From DASUPK01 sp963815665 (lineage in GTDB: Bacteria; Actinomycetota; Thermoleophilia; Solirubrobacterales; 70-9): a stretch of 64,000 nt of DNA. Shown here one piece after another: positions 33,913-42,564 of the stretch (within the stretch, counting starts at the first letter, position 1; the number at the start of each line of letters is the position of its first letter). The stretch spans positions 1 to 64,000 of the forward strand of contig CAWFHN010000005.1 of NCBI GenBank assembly GCA_963815665.1, in the 5' to 3' direction. The notes under the pieces are model-generated. The model worked only from the letters and a program-made list of their open reading frames with translations. It made no database searches and was not told the origin of the DNA. The translations under genes were made by a program, and so were the position numbers.

Positions 33913-34908
33913 ATGAATCGGGTCGCCGCGCTGCTGGCGGCCGCCCTCCTCGGAGCCGCTCTCCTGGGCTGCGGAGGGGGCGGCGCTGAACCGGGCGCGC
34001 CGAAGGGCGCGACCCTGGTCCTCGACTTCCAGCCGAACGCGGTCCACTCCGGCATCTACGCCGCGCAGGCGAACGGCGACTTCAAGGACAGCGGGCTCGA
34101 TCTCAAGATCCAGGAGCCCTCCAGCACCGCCGACAGCGCCAAGCTGCTCGAGGCCGGGCGGGCGGACTTCGCGGTGATGGACATCAACGACTTCGGCATC
34201 GCCCGTGAGCGAGGGCTCCACCTGGTCGCGATCGCCGCCATCGTCCAGCGGCCGCTCGCCTCGGTGATCGCCCGTGACCCGAACGAGATCCGGACTCCCG
34301 CCGATCTGGCGGGCAAGACAATCGGAGTCACCGGCGTCCCCTCTGACGACGCCGTGCTCGACACGGTGTTGCGGTCGGGCGGCGTCGACCCCTCCTCCGT
34401 GCACCGGGTGACGATCGGCTTCAATGCCGTCGCCGACCTGGCGGCAGGGAAGGTCGACGCAGCGACGGGGTTCTGGAACGCGGAGGGTGTCGAGTTACGG
34501 CAGCACGGAATCCCGATCCGGGAATTCCGGGTGGACCAGTTCGGTGCGCCGCGGTACCCGGAGCTCGTTCTTGTGGCGTCGCTCCGCTCCTGTGCGAGTG
34601 CCGCCGAGCTGCTGGCCGGGCTCGCTGGGGGCTACGGGACACTGAGCAAGGATCCAGAGGCCGCTCTGGACGACCTGTTCAGCGAAGTGAAGGGACTCGA
34701 TCGCGCCTCGCAGGAGGCGCAGCTGCACGCGCTGACGGACGCGGATGCCTTCTCGATGACCCCCGGCGGTCCCGCCGTCTGGAACCTCAGCCACACCTCG
34801 GCCTGGGTCCGCTGGGCGGCCGAGCACGGCGTGATCTCCCGGTCGTCGACATCGAAGGTCTCCAGCGGATTCATTCGCGCGTTCCCAGCGGGAACGCCCT
34901 CCTGCTGA
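33913..34908 (+). CDS. ABC-type substrate-binding lipoprotein, NMT1/THI5 (ThiY)-like
   Basis: 331 residues. Lipoprotein signal with lipobox LLGC (Cys20). The mature part has the THI5/NMT1 layout: LDFQPNAVHSGIYAAQANGDF, then DFAVMDINDFGIARERG and LAGKTIGVTGVPSDD. Relatives bind pyrimidine precursors of thiamine or alkane sulfonates. No permease or ATPase gene adjoins it, and I see no TPP-riboswitch pattern in the 180-bp leader. The ligand is uncertain. Confidence 0.8.
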   Translation: MNRVAALLAAALLGAALLGCGGGGAEPGAPKGATLVLDFQPNAVHSGIYAAQANGDFKDSGLDLKIQEPSSTADSAKLLEAGRADFAVMDINDFGIARERGLHLVAIAAIVQRPLASVIARDPNEIRTPADLAGKTIGVTGVPSDDAVLDTVLRSGGVDPSSVHRVTIGFNAVADLAAGKVDAATGFWNAEGVELRQHGIPIREFRVDQFGAPRYPELVLVASLRSCASAAELLAGLAGGYGTLSKDPEAALDDLFSEVKGLDRASQEAQLHALTDADAFSMTPGGPAVWNLSHTSAWVRWAAEHGVISRSSTSKVSSGFIRAFPAGTPSC

Positions 34909-34914
34909 GCCGCC

Positions 34915-35232
34915 TCAACCCAGCTGTCGCTCCACCAGCTCCGGCAGCTCCCGCGACATCCGGCTGCGCGGCACGGCCAGCGTCAGTCCCGCCTCATCCG
35001 CGCGCCGCTTGATCTCGACGTCGGTGTGGGAGTAGAAGCCGATCACCGGAACGCTCAGCTCGCCCAGCCGCTCGGGCGGCACCGCATCTAGATCGGCGAC
35101 AACGAGATCGATCCCGTCGAGCTCGTCGGGCAGGGTCGAGTCCTGCTCCACCTCATGGCCGCTCGCCTCCAGGGAGGTGCGCACGCGGCTGGCGAGCATC
35201 AGGTCCCCCACCACGGCGGCGATCCTGGCCAT
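34915..35232 (-). CDS. Degenerate receiver-like protein
   Basis: 105 residues with a CheY-like fold pattern: AAVVGDLMLASRVRTSL, LVVADLDA (D47 or D49 at the phospho-site), VIGFYSHTD, then LAVPRSRM. The first acidic pair is reduced to one Asp (D10), and the switch Lys is replaced by Arg/Ser, so normal phosphorylation is doubtful. Divergent from a GGDEF-EAL gene that starts within 30 bp; a shared promoter region is likely. Confidence 0.75.
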   Translation of the reverse strand: MARIAAVVGDLMLASRVRTSLEASGHEVEQDSTLPDELDGIDLVVADLDAVPPERLGELSVPVIGFYSHTDVEIKRRADEAGLTLAVPRSRMSRELPELVERQLG

Positions 35233-35261
35233 CGACTCAGGTGTGGTTGGGCGTTGAAGTC

Positions 35262-37325
35262 ATGCGTCCGAGCAGGTCATTTGACCAAATACAGGGGATA
35301 AAGATCTGGACGTGCGTTCCGATACATGCTGTCGTGGGGCGCATCGCCCATCCCCGGAGCTCCCGTCGCAGAGTGGTGCCTTGGGCAGCCGCCGGATTCT
35401 CCCTGCTCTGGGGCGCCGTCTTCGGCCTGGCGATCTCCCGCGGCGACTCGGTGCTGGCGGCATGCAGCGCCGCCGGCATGCTGCTCACCTTCGCCCTCAC
35501 GGTCCTGCTCTATCGCGAGCAGAGGCAGCTGCACCACCAGGCCGAGACCGACACGCTGACCGGACTGGTGAATCACCGGGGCTTTCAGCAGACGCTCCGC
35601 CGGGAGCTCCATCGTGCAGCGTCTCAACGCGAACCGCTGTCCCTGATCGCGTTCGACCTCGACGACTTCAAGGCGATCAACGATCGCCACGGTCATCCCT
35701 TCGGGGACGGCGTGCTCGAGGGCGTCGGCGCCCAGCTCCGCAAGTCGGTCCGCGCGGGCGACACAGCCGCCCGCACGGGCGGCGAGGAATTCGCGTTGAT
35801 CCTGCCCGGCACGGAAGCGGAGGTCGCCCACGAGATCGCGGAGCGCGTGCGAACCGCGGTGGCGCGCCTGTCGCCCGCCGGCTCGGAGCTGACCTGCTCC
35901 GCCGGAGTCGCGGTCTACCCGGTTGACGCCGACAACGCCGGCGCCCTCCTCCAGCTTGCCGAGGGAGCCCTCTACTGGGCGAAGCGGTCCGGCAAGTCGA
36001 GGACGCGCCGGTTCGACCCTGACCACGTCCGCCTCAGCGGCGACGCCCCTCAGCGCTCAGAGATCGAACGCATCCTCTCCGAGCGCGCGATCGAGCCGCT
36101 CTTCCAGCCGGTCGCGTCGCTGACCACCGGCGGCCTGATCGGCTATGAGGCGCTTGCCCGCTTTCCCGACGCGCCCGAGCGACCGCCCTCGACCTGGTTC
36201 GCGCAGGCGAACGCCTGCGGGCTGGGCCCCGAGCTGGAGGCCGCCGCGATCCGAGCGGCGCTCGAGCCGATCGGCCGCCCCCCCGGAACGCACATTGCGG
36301 TCAACGTGAGCCCGTCGGCACTGTCCACCGACGTGGTCAAGAGCGTGCTCCCAAAGGACCTCTCCGAGGTGATCATCGAGCTGACCGAGCACGAGGTCTA
36401 TGTCGGAGACAGCCTGCTGGCAAATTCGCTCGCCAACCTCCGCGAGCGAGGGGCGAGGATCGCCATCGACGATGCCGGGGCGGGTTACTCGGGGCTCAAG
36501 CAGGTCATGTGGGTGCGCCCGGACATCGTCAAGCTGGACCTCGAGCTCACCCGCGCGATCCACTCCGACCCAGTGCGAATGGCGCTGGTGGAATCGCTCG
36601 TCCGCTTCGCGCGCCGGGTCGGCGCTCAGGTCTGCGCGGAGGGGATCGAGAGCCATGAGGACATCGAGGTCCTCGCAAACCTGGACGTCCCGTGCGGGCA
36701 GGGCTATGCCATCGGCCGTCCGGCGCCTCCCTGGAGCCCGGTCTCCCCTCCTGCCGCGGCAACGTGCAGAGAGGCGCTCGCCAAGGCGCTCGCCTCGACA
36801 CCCGGCGGCGAGACTCCGACGATCTCCGCCGGCGACCGGCGCCTAGAGCACCTCAGCGCGCGCCTCGCCAACGCCAGGTCGAGGTCGGACCTCTACGCCG
36901 CCCTCGACCTGATTGCCGGCGAGCTGCATGCGGACAAGGTCGCGCTCTCCCAGTGGCATCCCGACAGGTCCGCGGTGGAGACTCTCGCCGAGAGCGGGGA
37001 ACAGCCGCAGGAGGAGTTCTTCGCGGTCGAGGAGTACCCGGCGACCGGGCGGGCCCTCGAGCGCCAGGAGGCCGTGCAGGTGCTGGTGGGGGACCCGCGG
37101 GCTGACCAGGCGGAGGTCGAATTGATCTTCGCCGACGGCTACCGGTCGATGCTGATGGTGCCGGTGGTAAACCGCGGCCAGACCCTCGGCATCGTCGAGG
37201 CGCTCAGCTACGAGGAGCGTCCCTGGACCCGCACCGAGATCAACCGCGCCAGGATCATCGCCAACCAGCTCGCGTCGGTGATCCAGTCCTTCTTCCGGGT
37301 CCCGGACCCGGAGCGGTTCCTCTAG
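35262..37325 (+). CDS. GGDEF-EAL-GAF c-di-GMP enzyme with N-terminal membrane anchor
   Basis: 687 residues from ATG 35262 (GTG 35241 or GTG 35334 are other possible starts). Two N-terminal helices are followed by a GGDEF domain with intact active site (RTGGEEF). The EAL domain also has its key residues: YEALARF, NVSPSAL, ELTEHE, DDAGAGYSGL, KLDLE, AEGIES and QGYAIG. A C-terminal GAF-like domain (about the last 150 residues) may sense a ligand. Both synthase and phosphodiesterase halves look competent, so direction would be set by the sensor. Confidence 0.9.
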   Translation: MRPSRSFDQIQGIKIWTCVPIHAVVGRIAHPRSSRRRVVPWAAAGFSLLWGAVFGLAISRGDSVLAACSAAGMLLTFALTVLLYREQRQLHHQAETDTLTGLVNHRGFQQTLRRELHRAASQREPLSLIAFDLDDFKAINDRHGHPFGDGVLEGVGAQLRKSVRAGDTAARTGGEEFALILPGTEAEVAHEIAERVRTAVARLSPAGSELTCSAGVAVYPVDADNAGALLQLAEGALYWAKRSGKSRTRRFDPDHVRLSGDAPQRSEIERILSERAIEPLFQPVASLTTGGLIGYEALARFPDAPERPPSTWFAQANACGLGPELEAAAIRAALEPIGRPPGTHIAVNVSPSALSTDVVKSVLPKDLSEVIIELTEHEVYVGDSLLANSLANLRERGARIAIDDAGAGYSGLKQVMWVRPDIVKLDLELTRAIHSDPVRMALVESLVRFARRVGAQVCAEGIESHEDIEVLANLDVPCGQGYAIGRPAPPWSPVSPPAAATCREALAKALASTPGGETPTISAGDRRLEHLSARLANARSRSDLYAALDLIAGELHADKVALSQWHPDRSAVETLAESGEQPQEEFFAVEEYPATGRALERQEAVQVLVGDPRADQAEVELIFADGYRSMLMVPVVNRGQTLGIVEALSYEERPWTRTEINRARIIANQLASVIQSFFRVPDPERFL

Positions 37326-37329
37326 CGGC

Positions 37330-37692
37330 TCAAAGGCTTCGGCGGCGCTGGAAGTCGCGCCGGATGCTGTCGGGCCTGCCCCACCACTGCATGATCTCCG
37401 CGCGGCCCTCCTGCGCGTCGCGAACGCGAAGCTCGCCCGTGATCCCTTCCCCGTCGAGCTTGGCGAGCGCTCCCCGCACCGTCTCTGCCGCGGCGGCGTG
37501 CCCGAAGCGATGCGCGACGTTGATCCGCCAGTGCCAGTCCGCCCGCGAGTAGGGCTGGGCGTTCACCACGGAGAGCATGACGGCGGCGTCCACATAGCGG
37601 GTCTCGTCGGCGATCCGCAGATCGAGCTCGAGGTCCGTCCAGTCATCGGACAGCGAGTCAACGACCGCCTCGAAGTCCAGTGCCAGAGCCAC
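37330..37692 (-). CDS. Conserved-looking hypothetical protein
   Basis: 120 residues from a GTG. Trp/Arg-rich with alternating alpha/beta character (DLELDLRIADETRYVDAAVMLSVVNAQPY...WHWRINVAHRFGHAAA), ending in a basic tail (RRDFQRRRSL). Codon use agrees with real coding sequence. I do not recognise a family. It lies between the convergent GGDEF-EAL gene and a long palindrome behind mntH. Confidence 0.6.
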   Translation of the reverse strand: MALALDFEAVVDSLSDDWTDLELDLRIADETRYVDAAVMLSVVNAQPYSRADWHWRINVAHRFGHAAAAETVRGALAKLDGEGITGELRVRDAQEGRAEIMQWWGRPDSIRRDFQRRRSL

Positions 37693-37701
37693 AACCGGAG
37701 C

Positions 37702-37767
37702 CTAGATGATTGATTCCACGGCGCCGTCCGTCTGGCGGCGGGCGTGGTCGTGGAATCGATCATCTAG
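37702..37767. repeat. Long inverted repeat overlapping the mntH stop codon
   Basis: Arms of 19 bp (37702-37720 and 37749-37767) match at 18 of 19 positions around a 28-nt spacer that can itself pair. The second arm includes the mntH TAG. Best explained as a transcription stop for mntH, but there is no U-run. An operator for the following gene is possible. Confidence 0.55.
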
Positions 37768-39152
37768 CCGATGAAGACCTGCTCGAGCAGGAAGGCGTTG
37801 AGGGCGATGATCAGAGAGGCGAGCACGCTGGCGAAGGCGGTGAGCCAGCGCGGATTCACCAGTCCGCGCATCACGGAGCGGCGGCTCGCCACGATCAACA
37901 GCGGGACCAGGGCGAAGGGAATGCCGAACGAGAGCACGACCTGGCTGCCGACCAGCGCGTCCGTCGGCGGAAGGCCCGCGGCGAGGACGACCAGGGCCGG
38001 GGCGAGGGTGATCGCGCGGCGCAGGAAGATCGGGATCCGGCGCTGGATGAACCCCTGCATCACGACCTGACCCGACATCGTTCCCACGGAGGACGAGGCG
38101 AAGCCGGAAGCCAATAGCGCGATGCCAAAGACGGTCGCCGCGTTCTGGGAGACCACATCGCGGAGGCCGTCGTAGGCGCCCTCGATGCTGTCGATGCCGG
38201 AGAGACCGGGGACGTCGTGAAAGAGGGCCGCGGCCATGATCATCATCGAAAGGTTCACCACGCCGGCAAGCGCCATCGCGATCACCACGTCGACCTTCTC
38301 GAACTTGAGGATCTGGCGCTTCTCGCGGTCGTTCCGCCCCACGACGCGACGCTGGGTGAGCGCCGAGTGCAGATAGATCACATGCGGCATCACCGTCGCG
38401 CCGATGATCCCGGTGGCCAGCAGAATGCTCTCGGTGCCGCCAAACCCGGGAACGACCAGGTGCTTCGCGATCTGTCCCCCGTCCGGGTTCGACTCCAGAA
38501 TCTCGAAGGCGAAGCCGACGACGACGACTCCAACCAAGCCCGCGATGACCGCCTCGAGCCGCCGGAATCCCATCTGCTGCAGCGCCAGGATCGCGAATGC
38601 GACCACGCCCGAGATCAGCGCGGCCGGAAAGAGCGGGATGCCAAAGAGGAGATTGAGCCCCAGGGCCGCCCCAACCACCTCCGCAACGTCGGTCGACATC
38701 GCGACAACCTCCGCCTGCAGCCAGAGAAGGATCGAAGTGCGTCGGGAGAACTCCTCACGGCAGACCTCGGGGAGGTTCTTGCCCGTGGCGATCCCCAGCT
38801 TCGCCGACTGAGTCTGGACCACCATCGCGATCAGATTCGCCGCGAGCACCACCCAGAGCAACAGGTAGCCGAACTTCGCGCCGCCGGCGATGTTGGTGGC
38901 GAAGTTGCCGGGGTCGATATAGGCGACGGCGGCAATGAAGGCCGGGCCCAGGAAGGGCCATATGCGGGGCAGACCGCGCGTGTGCCCGTCCAGCGATCGC
39001 CGCGCCGCGCGCGCGACGGCCGCCTCCCCGGGCAGGACGTCCTCGACCCCGCCCGGTCCATTCCCGGGCTCGGGCGGCATCGAGCCCTCCCCGGGGACCG
39101 GCTCGGCGAGGCCGACATCCTCCTCGGCGACGGGAACCTCCCTCTCGCTCAT
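37764..39152 (-). CDS. mntH: Nramp-family Mn(II)/Fe(II) transporter
   Basis: 462 residues with about 11 helices. Metal-site motifs are present: YIDPGNFATN (D80, N83) and VMPHVIYLHS. It imports Mn2+ or Fe2+ with protons through the cytoplasmic membrane. The first 60 residues are a Pro/Glu-rich cytoplasmic extension. ATGA overlap with mntR makes one operon, controlled by the palindrome at 39885. Confidence 0.93.
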   Translation of the reverse strand: MSEREVPVAEEDVGLAEPVPGEGSMPPEPGNGPGGVEDVLPGEAAVARAARRSLDGHTRGLPRIWPFLGPAFIAAVAYIDPGNFATNIAGGAKFGYLLLWVVLAANLIAMVVQTQSAKLGIATGKNLPEVCREEFSRRTSILLWLQAEVVAMSTDVAEVVGAALGLNLLFGIPLFPAALISGVVAFAILALQQMGFRRLEAVIAGLVGVVVVGFAFEILESNPDGGQIAKHLVVPGFGGTESILLATGIIGATVMPHVIYLHSALTQRRVVGRNDREKRQILKFEKVDVVIAMALAGVVNLSMMIMAAALFHDVPGLSGIDSIEGAYDGLRDVVSQNAATVFGIALLASGFASSSVGTMSGQVVMQGFIQRRIPIFLRRAITLAPALVVLAAGLPPTDALVGSQVVLSFGIPFALVPLLIVASRRSVMRGLVNPRWLTAFASVLASLIIALNAFLLEQVFIG

Positions 39153-39856
39153 GCCCCCGCCGCGGGTTGGCGACGCACCCTCATGCTCCCGGCCAGCTCC
39201 CGGCCGAGTGGGTGCGTGCGACCGGCGATCTCGACCATCAGCGGCCCTCCGAAGGGCTCGCGGCTCTTGACCGTCAGGGTCGCTCCGGGCTGGATCGCGC
39301 GTTCGGCCAGGTAGCGCAGCATCGAGGCGTCGCTGTCGGAGACGCGGGCGAAGATCCCCTCCTCGCCGGGATCGAGCTCGATCAGCGGCATGGAGTCGTC
39401 GGCGCCGAGCGCCAGATCCCGGTCCGGGATGGGATCGCCATGGGGATCCATGGCGGGCTCGCCGAGCTTGTCGGCGATCAGCTCCTCGAGCTCCTCGGAG
39501 ATGTGGTGCTCCAGCACCTCCGCCTCCGCGTGCACGCGATCCCAGGGCATCCCGAGCTCCTCGGCCAGGAAGAGCTCGATCAGCCTGTGGTGCCGGATCA
39601 CCTCGAGGGCGATCCGCTCGCCCTCCGGGGTCAAGCGGGCTCCCCGGTATGGCGCGTACTCCACGACGCCCTCATCCGCCAGGCGACGCAGCATCCCCGA
39701 CGCCGAGGCCGGAGTCACTCCCAGCCGCTCCGCCACCGCCGTGGTCCCGACCGCGCTCGCCTCCCGCGATTGCAGCTCATAGAGCGCCTTCGCGTAGTTC
39801 TCGGCGCCCTCCTTGGTGCGGCGCTTCGGATGGGCGTTGTGGGCCGGCGCGGTCAC
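39149..39856 (-). CDS. mntR: DtxR-family metal-dependent repressor (MntR/IdeR type)
   Basis: 235 residues. Winged helix (GTTAVAERLGVTPASASGMLRRLADEGVVEY), then the metal-site region with RHHRLIELFL, HAEAEVLEHHISEEL and, after D/P-rich sequence (GDPIP), a C-terminal FeoA/SH3-like domain (about 155-225). It should repress mntH when loaded with Mn or Fe. Start GTG. A near-textbook operator lies 29 bp upstream, so it is autoregulated. Confidence 0.92.
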   Translation of the reverse strand: MTAPAHNAHPKRRTKEGAENYAKALYELQSREASAVGTTAVAERLGVTPASASGMLRRLADEGVVEYAPYRGARLTPEGERIALEVIRHHRLIELFLAEELGMPWDRVHAEAEVLEHHISEELEELIADKLGEPAMDPHGDPIPDRDLALGADDSMPLIELDPGEEGIFARVSDSDASMLRYLAERAIQPGATLTVKSREPFGGPLMVEIAGRTHPLGRELAGSMRVRRQPAAGA

Positions 39857-39884
39857 CCGCGGTATTGAAGCAGATCCGAACTCA

Positions 39885-39906
39885 GAAGTTAGGCCCAGCT
39901 AACTTC
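39885..39906 (-). promoter_or_regulatory. MntR/DtxR-type operator
   Basis: GAAGTTAG-GCCCAG-CTAACTTC, perfect 8-bp arms. The TTAG...CTAA core is that of DtxR/IdeR boxes. It is placed 29 bp before mntR and 53 bp before the divergent ygfZ, so it could control both. Confidence 0.75.
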
Positions 39907-39958
39907 GTCCCCGTGTCCGCGCGGAAAGCCCGCCGAGCCCGCGACCTACAATCGGCGA

Positions 39959-40927
39959 ATGGCCGAGACGGCAACCCAGGTCGAGCTCGACGGGCAGTAC
40001 CGCGCCCTCCGCGAGCAGGCCGGATTCCTGGTCAGGGAGCGGGCGGCTCTGCTCGTCAGCGGCCCGGACGCGGCCGAGTACCTGCAGGGCCAGCTGACCA
40101 ACGACATCGAGGGGCTCGAGCCCGACCAGGGCCGCTACGCCGCGCTCCTCGACCGCAAGGGCCACCTCGTCGCCGACATCAGAGCCCTCCGCTTGAGCCA
40201 CACTCACGCCGATCAGCTTTGGCTGGATACCGAGCCCGCCTCGTTCGACGCCCTTCGCAGGCACCTCGAGACCTACAAGATCGGCCGTGAGGTCGAGGTC
40301 GCCGATGCAACTGCGGACTGGACGATCACTTCGCTGATCGGCCCGGCATCGGTGGAGGCCGCCGGGAGCCCGCGCGTCTCACCGGAGCACCGGCAGGCCC
40401 ACTACGAGCGCGACGGGATCCAGATCCTCACCGTTGCCACCGACCAGGGCATTGACCTGATCACCCGGCCTGACGCGGCGAAGACCGTGAGCGACGCGCT
40501 GATCGCGGGCGGGGCCGAACCGGTCACGGAGGCCGCGGCCGAGATCATCCGGGTCGAGTCGGGCAGGCCGCGATTCGGTCTCGACATGGGATCGGAGTCC
40601 ATGCCCGCCGAGGCGGGGATCGTGGAGCGGGCCGTTGACTTCGAGAAGGGCTGCTACATCGGCCAGGAGCCGGTGGCGCGCCTGCACTACCGGGGCAAGC
40701 CCAACCGCACGCTGCGAGGGCTTCGCCTCAGCGCGCCCGCCGCCCACGGCGATCCCCTCGTGGTCGGCGACCGCGAGGTGGGGACGATCGGCACCGCGTG
40801 CATCTCGCCCGCTCTCGGCCCGATCGCGCTCGCGATCGTGAGGCGGGAGGCCGCTGACGGTCAGCAGGTAACGGTGGGCAGCGGCGAGGTGACCGCGGAG
40901 CTGGCGGAGCTCCCCTTCCCCACCTGA
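39959..40927 (+). CDS. ygfZ: YgfZ/GcvT-like folate-binding protein for Fe-S cluster assembly
   Basis: 322 residues. The family signature KGCYIGQE (230-237) with its conserved Cys is intact, preceded by a GcvT-like fold (LLVSGPDAAEYLQGQLTNDI). YgfZ uses tetrahydrofolate in maintenance of certain Fe-S enzymes. Divergent from the iron/manganese regulator, with the operator between them, which fits a common metal response. Confidence 0.9.
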   Translation: MAETATQVELDGQYRALREQAGFLVRERAALLVSGPDAAEYLQGQLTNDIEGLEPDQGRYAALLDRKGHLVADIRALRLSHTHADQLWLDTEPASFDALRRHLETYKIGREVEVADATADWTITSLIGPASVEAAGSPRVSPEHRQAHYERDGIQILTVATDQGIDLITRPDAAKTVSDALIAGGAEPVTEAAAEIIRVESGRPRFGLDMGSESMPAEAGIVERAVDFEKGCYIGQEPVARLHYRGKPNRTLRGLRLSAPAAHGDPLVVGDREVGTIGTACISPALGPIALAIVRREAADGQQVTVGSGEVTAELAELPFPT

Positions 40928-40973
40928 CCCGCTGGAGCGGCCTGTCCCTCGCTTCGGCTAGATTCCTCCGCGC

Positions 40974-41387
40974 ATGCTGTGGAGGAGGGGCAGAGCGCTG
41001 TTCTTGCCCGTCGCCGCCCTCGTGGTGGTGCTGGCGGTGGCCAGCTGCGGCCGCAACGACTTCAAGAACGACCCAAGCCCACCCGTCCCGGCCGAGGTGA
41101 GCGTGAAGATCGGCTCCGGCGGCGTCGTCGTCTCGCCCAGGGAATTCGGCGCCGGCCTGGTCAACTTCACGACGGCCAACCTGACGAATCAAACCGGCAG
41201 CCTCGCGATCCATGGCCCGGTCAACGCCAACAGCGACTCGATCGCGCCGGGCGATACCGCGACGATCAAGGTCCAGATGAAGACCGGCAGCTACGAGGCG
41301 AGCGTCGACGGAATCGGCGCGCGGCCGTTCAGCTTCTCCGTTGGGCCTGAGCGCCCCTCCGCCCAGAACCAGCTGCTGCTGCCCTAG
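40974..41387 (+). CDS. Small lipoprotein, cupredoxin-like fold
   Basis: 137 residues. Lipobox VASC (Cys25). The mature part is all-beta with VVVSPREFGAGLVNFTTANLT and a final SVDGIGARPFSFSVG, similar in pattern to cupredoxin-like domains but with no visible Cys/His/Met copper site. Function unknown. Its stop codon shares CTAG with the convergent gene. Confidence 0.7.
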   Translation: MLWRRGRALFLPVAALVVVLAVASCGRNDFKNDPSPPVPAEVSVKIGSGGVVVSPREFGAGLVNFTTANLTNQTGSLAIHGPVNANSDSIAPGDTATIKVQMKTGSYEASVDGIGARPFSFSVGPERPSAQNQLLLP

Positions 41388-42247
41388 GGAGCCAGCGAGA
41401 AGCTTCCGCTCTTGATCGTCTGCTCGGGGTTGTCGTCGACCTGAATGCCAACGGTGGTCCCCGAGGAGATCCTGGCGGTGCCCGTGATGGCTCCGGTGCC
41501 GCCCTCGAGCGTGAACTCGACGCCCCCGCCGCTGGTCATGTTCACCTCGGACGGCGTGAAGAAGCCGCCTCCCACGTTGGGGCCGACCAGGTATGACGCA
41601 CCGGCCTCGCCGGGTCCTATGACGATGTTCCACGGGGAGTTGAAGGTGACGTCCGTCTTGGCGCCCTGGGCGCCGCCGCGAACGTCGATCGCCATCGCGT
41701 GCTGGTCGCCACCGCCGGACGGGTCGATGAAGAGGTGGGCGTCACCGAAGGTGGGCGGCGGGTCGATGTGCTCGTCCGACGGCAGGCTCGACGTCCCGCC
41801 GTTGACATGGGACGCCGTGTAGCTCAGGGTCCCACTCGCCTGGTCGTAGCTCGGATCGGCGAGCTTGAAGATTGCCGTATCCGCGTTGTCGGGCTCCTGG
41901 TCCAGGACCAGCGCCGCGTTGGGCGGGTCCTTCGCGAATCCACGCTCGCCCCACTGATCGACGAATCCCGCAAGCGGCTCTGTGCTGGCGCTGCGAACCG
42001 GCCTGTCGGTGAACACCGTTACGTCCGGTGCCGGCTGGTCGAGGGTCAGCCTGAAGACATCGCTCTTCCCAGGGATCGGCTGCAGGGTCCCTGTGTGCGT
42101 GTTCTGCGTGAACAGGTCCCCGCCGGTGGGTGCAGCCCCACTCTGGCTGTCGTTGGACCCATTGTCGTCGCCCCCGCCGCAACCGGACGCGAGCAGGGAC
42201 AAGACCGTGATGACTGCCGCCATCACCGCGGCATACCGGACCATCAT
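41384..42247 (-). CDS. Secreted lipoprotein of unknown function
   Basis: 287 residues. Lipobox LASGC (Cys23) followed by a Gly/Asp/Ser linker. The remainder is Gly-rich beta structure (TVFTDRPVRSASTEPLAGFVD; PSYDQASGTLSYTAS). I do not recognise a family. It converges on the cupredoxin-like lipoprotein with a 4-bp stop overlap. Confidence 0.7.
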   Translation of the reverse strand: MMVRYAAVMAAVITVLSLLASGCGGGDDNGSNDSQSGAAPTGGDLFTQNTHTGTLQPIPGKSDVFRLTLDQPAPDVTVFTDRPVRSASTEPLAGFVDQWGERGFAKDPPNAALVLDQEPDNADTAIFKLADPSYDQASGTLSYTASHVNGGTSSLPSDEHIDPPPTFGDAHLFIDPSGGGDQHAMAIDVRGGAQGAKTDVTFNSPWNIVIGPGEAGASYLVGPNVGGGFFTPSEVNMTSGGGVEFTLEGGTGAITGTARISSGTTVGIQVDDNPEQTIKSGSFSLAP

Positions 42248-42279
42248 TGCCTAGGTATAACGCCCTCGAGGCGCACTGC

Positions 42280-42522
42280 CTATCGCTGATTTTCGTGAGC
42301 GACGCGAGGCTCGCCGACCAGGCGCGGCAGCACGGCGGTGAGCATCAGCTCGAGCCGGGAGTAGCCCGACGCGGCCCGCTCGGATCCGAGTGCCGTGGCG
42401 ACTCGGTCCAGCTCGACTCGGTGTATGGCGGCTCTGCCACCCCAATCGATGGGTGGCACCGCATTCTCGGACGCTTCCATATTCGCTCTACTAGCCGTTT
42501 CGTCCTCCTCTCGCCGAGCCAT
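42280..42522 (-). CDS. Possible small protein
   Basis: 80 residues from an ATG with AGAGGCG upstream (MARREEDETASR...). Charged N-terminus, one predicted helix (SRLELMLTAVLPRLVG). No family known. The region 42248-42564 otherwise shows no gene, so this is the only candidate in it. Weakly supported; an internal ATG (MEASENAV) could also start it. Confidence 0.35.
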   Translation of the reverse strand: MARREEDETASRANMEASENAVPPIDWGGRAAIHRVELDRVATALGSERAASGYSRLELMLTAVLPRLVGEPRVAHENQR

Positions 42523-42564
42523 TACCGGCGCCTCTTTCGATGGACGGAATAACCCGGTCGTCCA

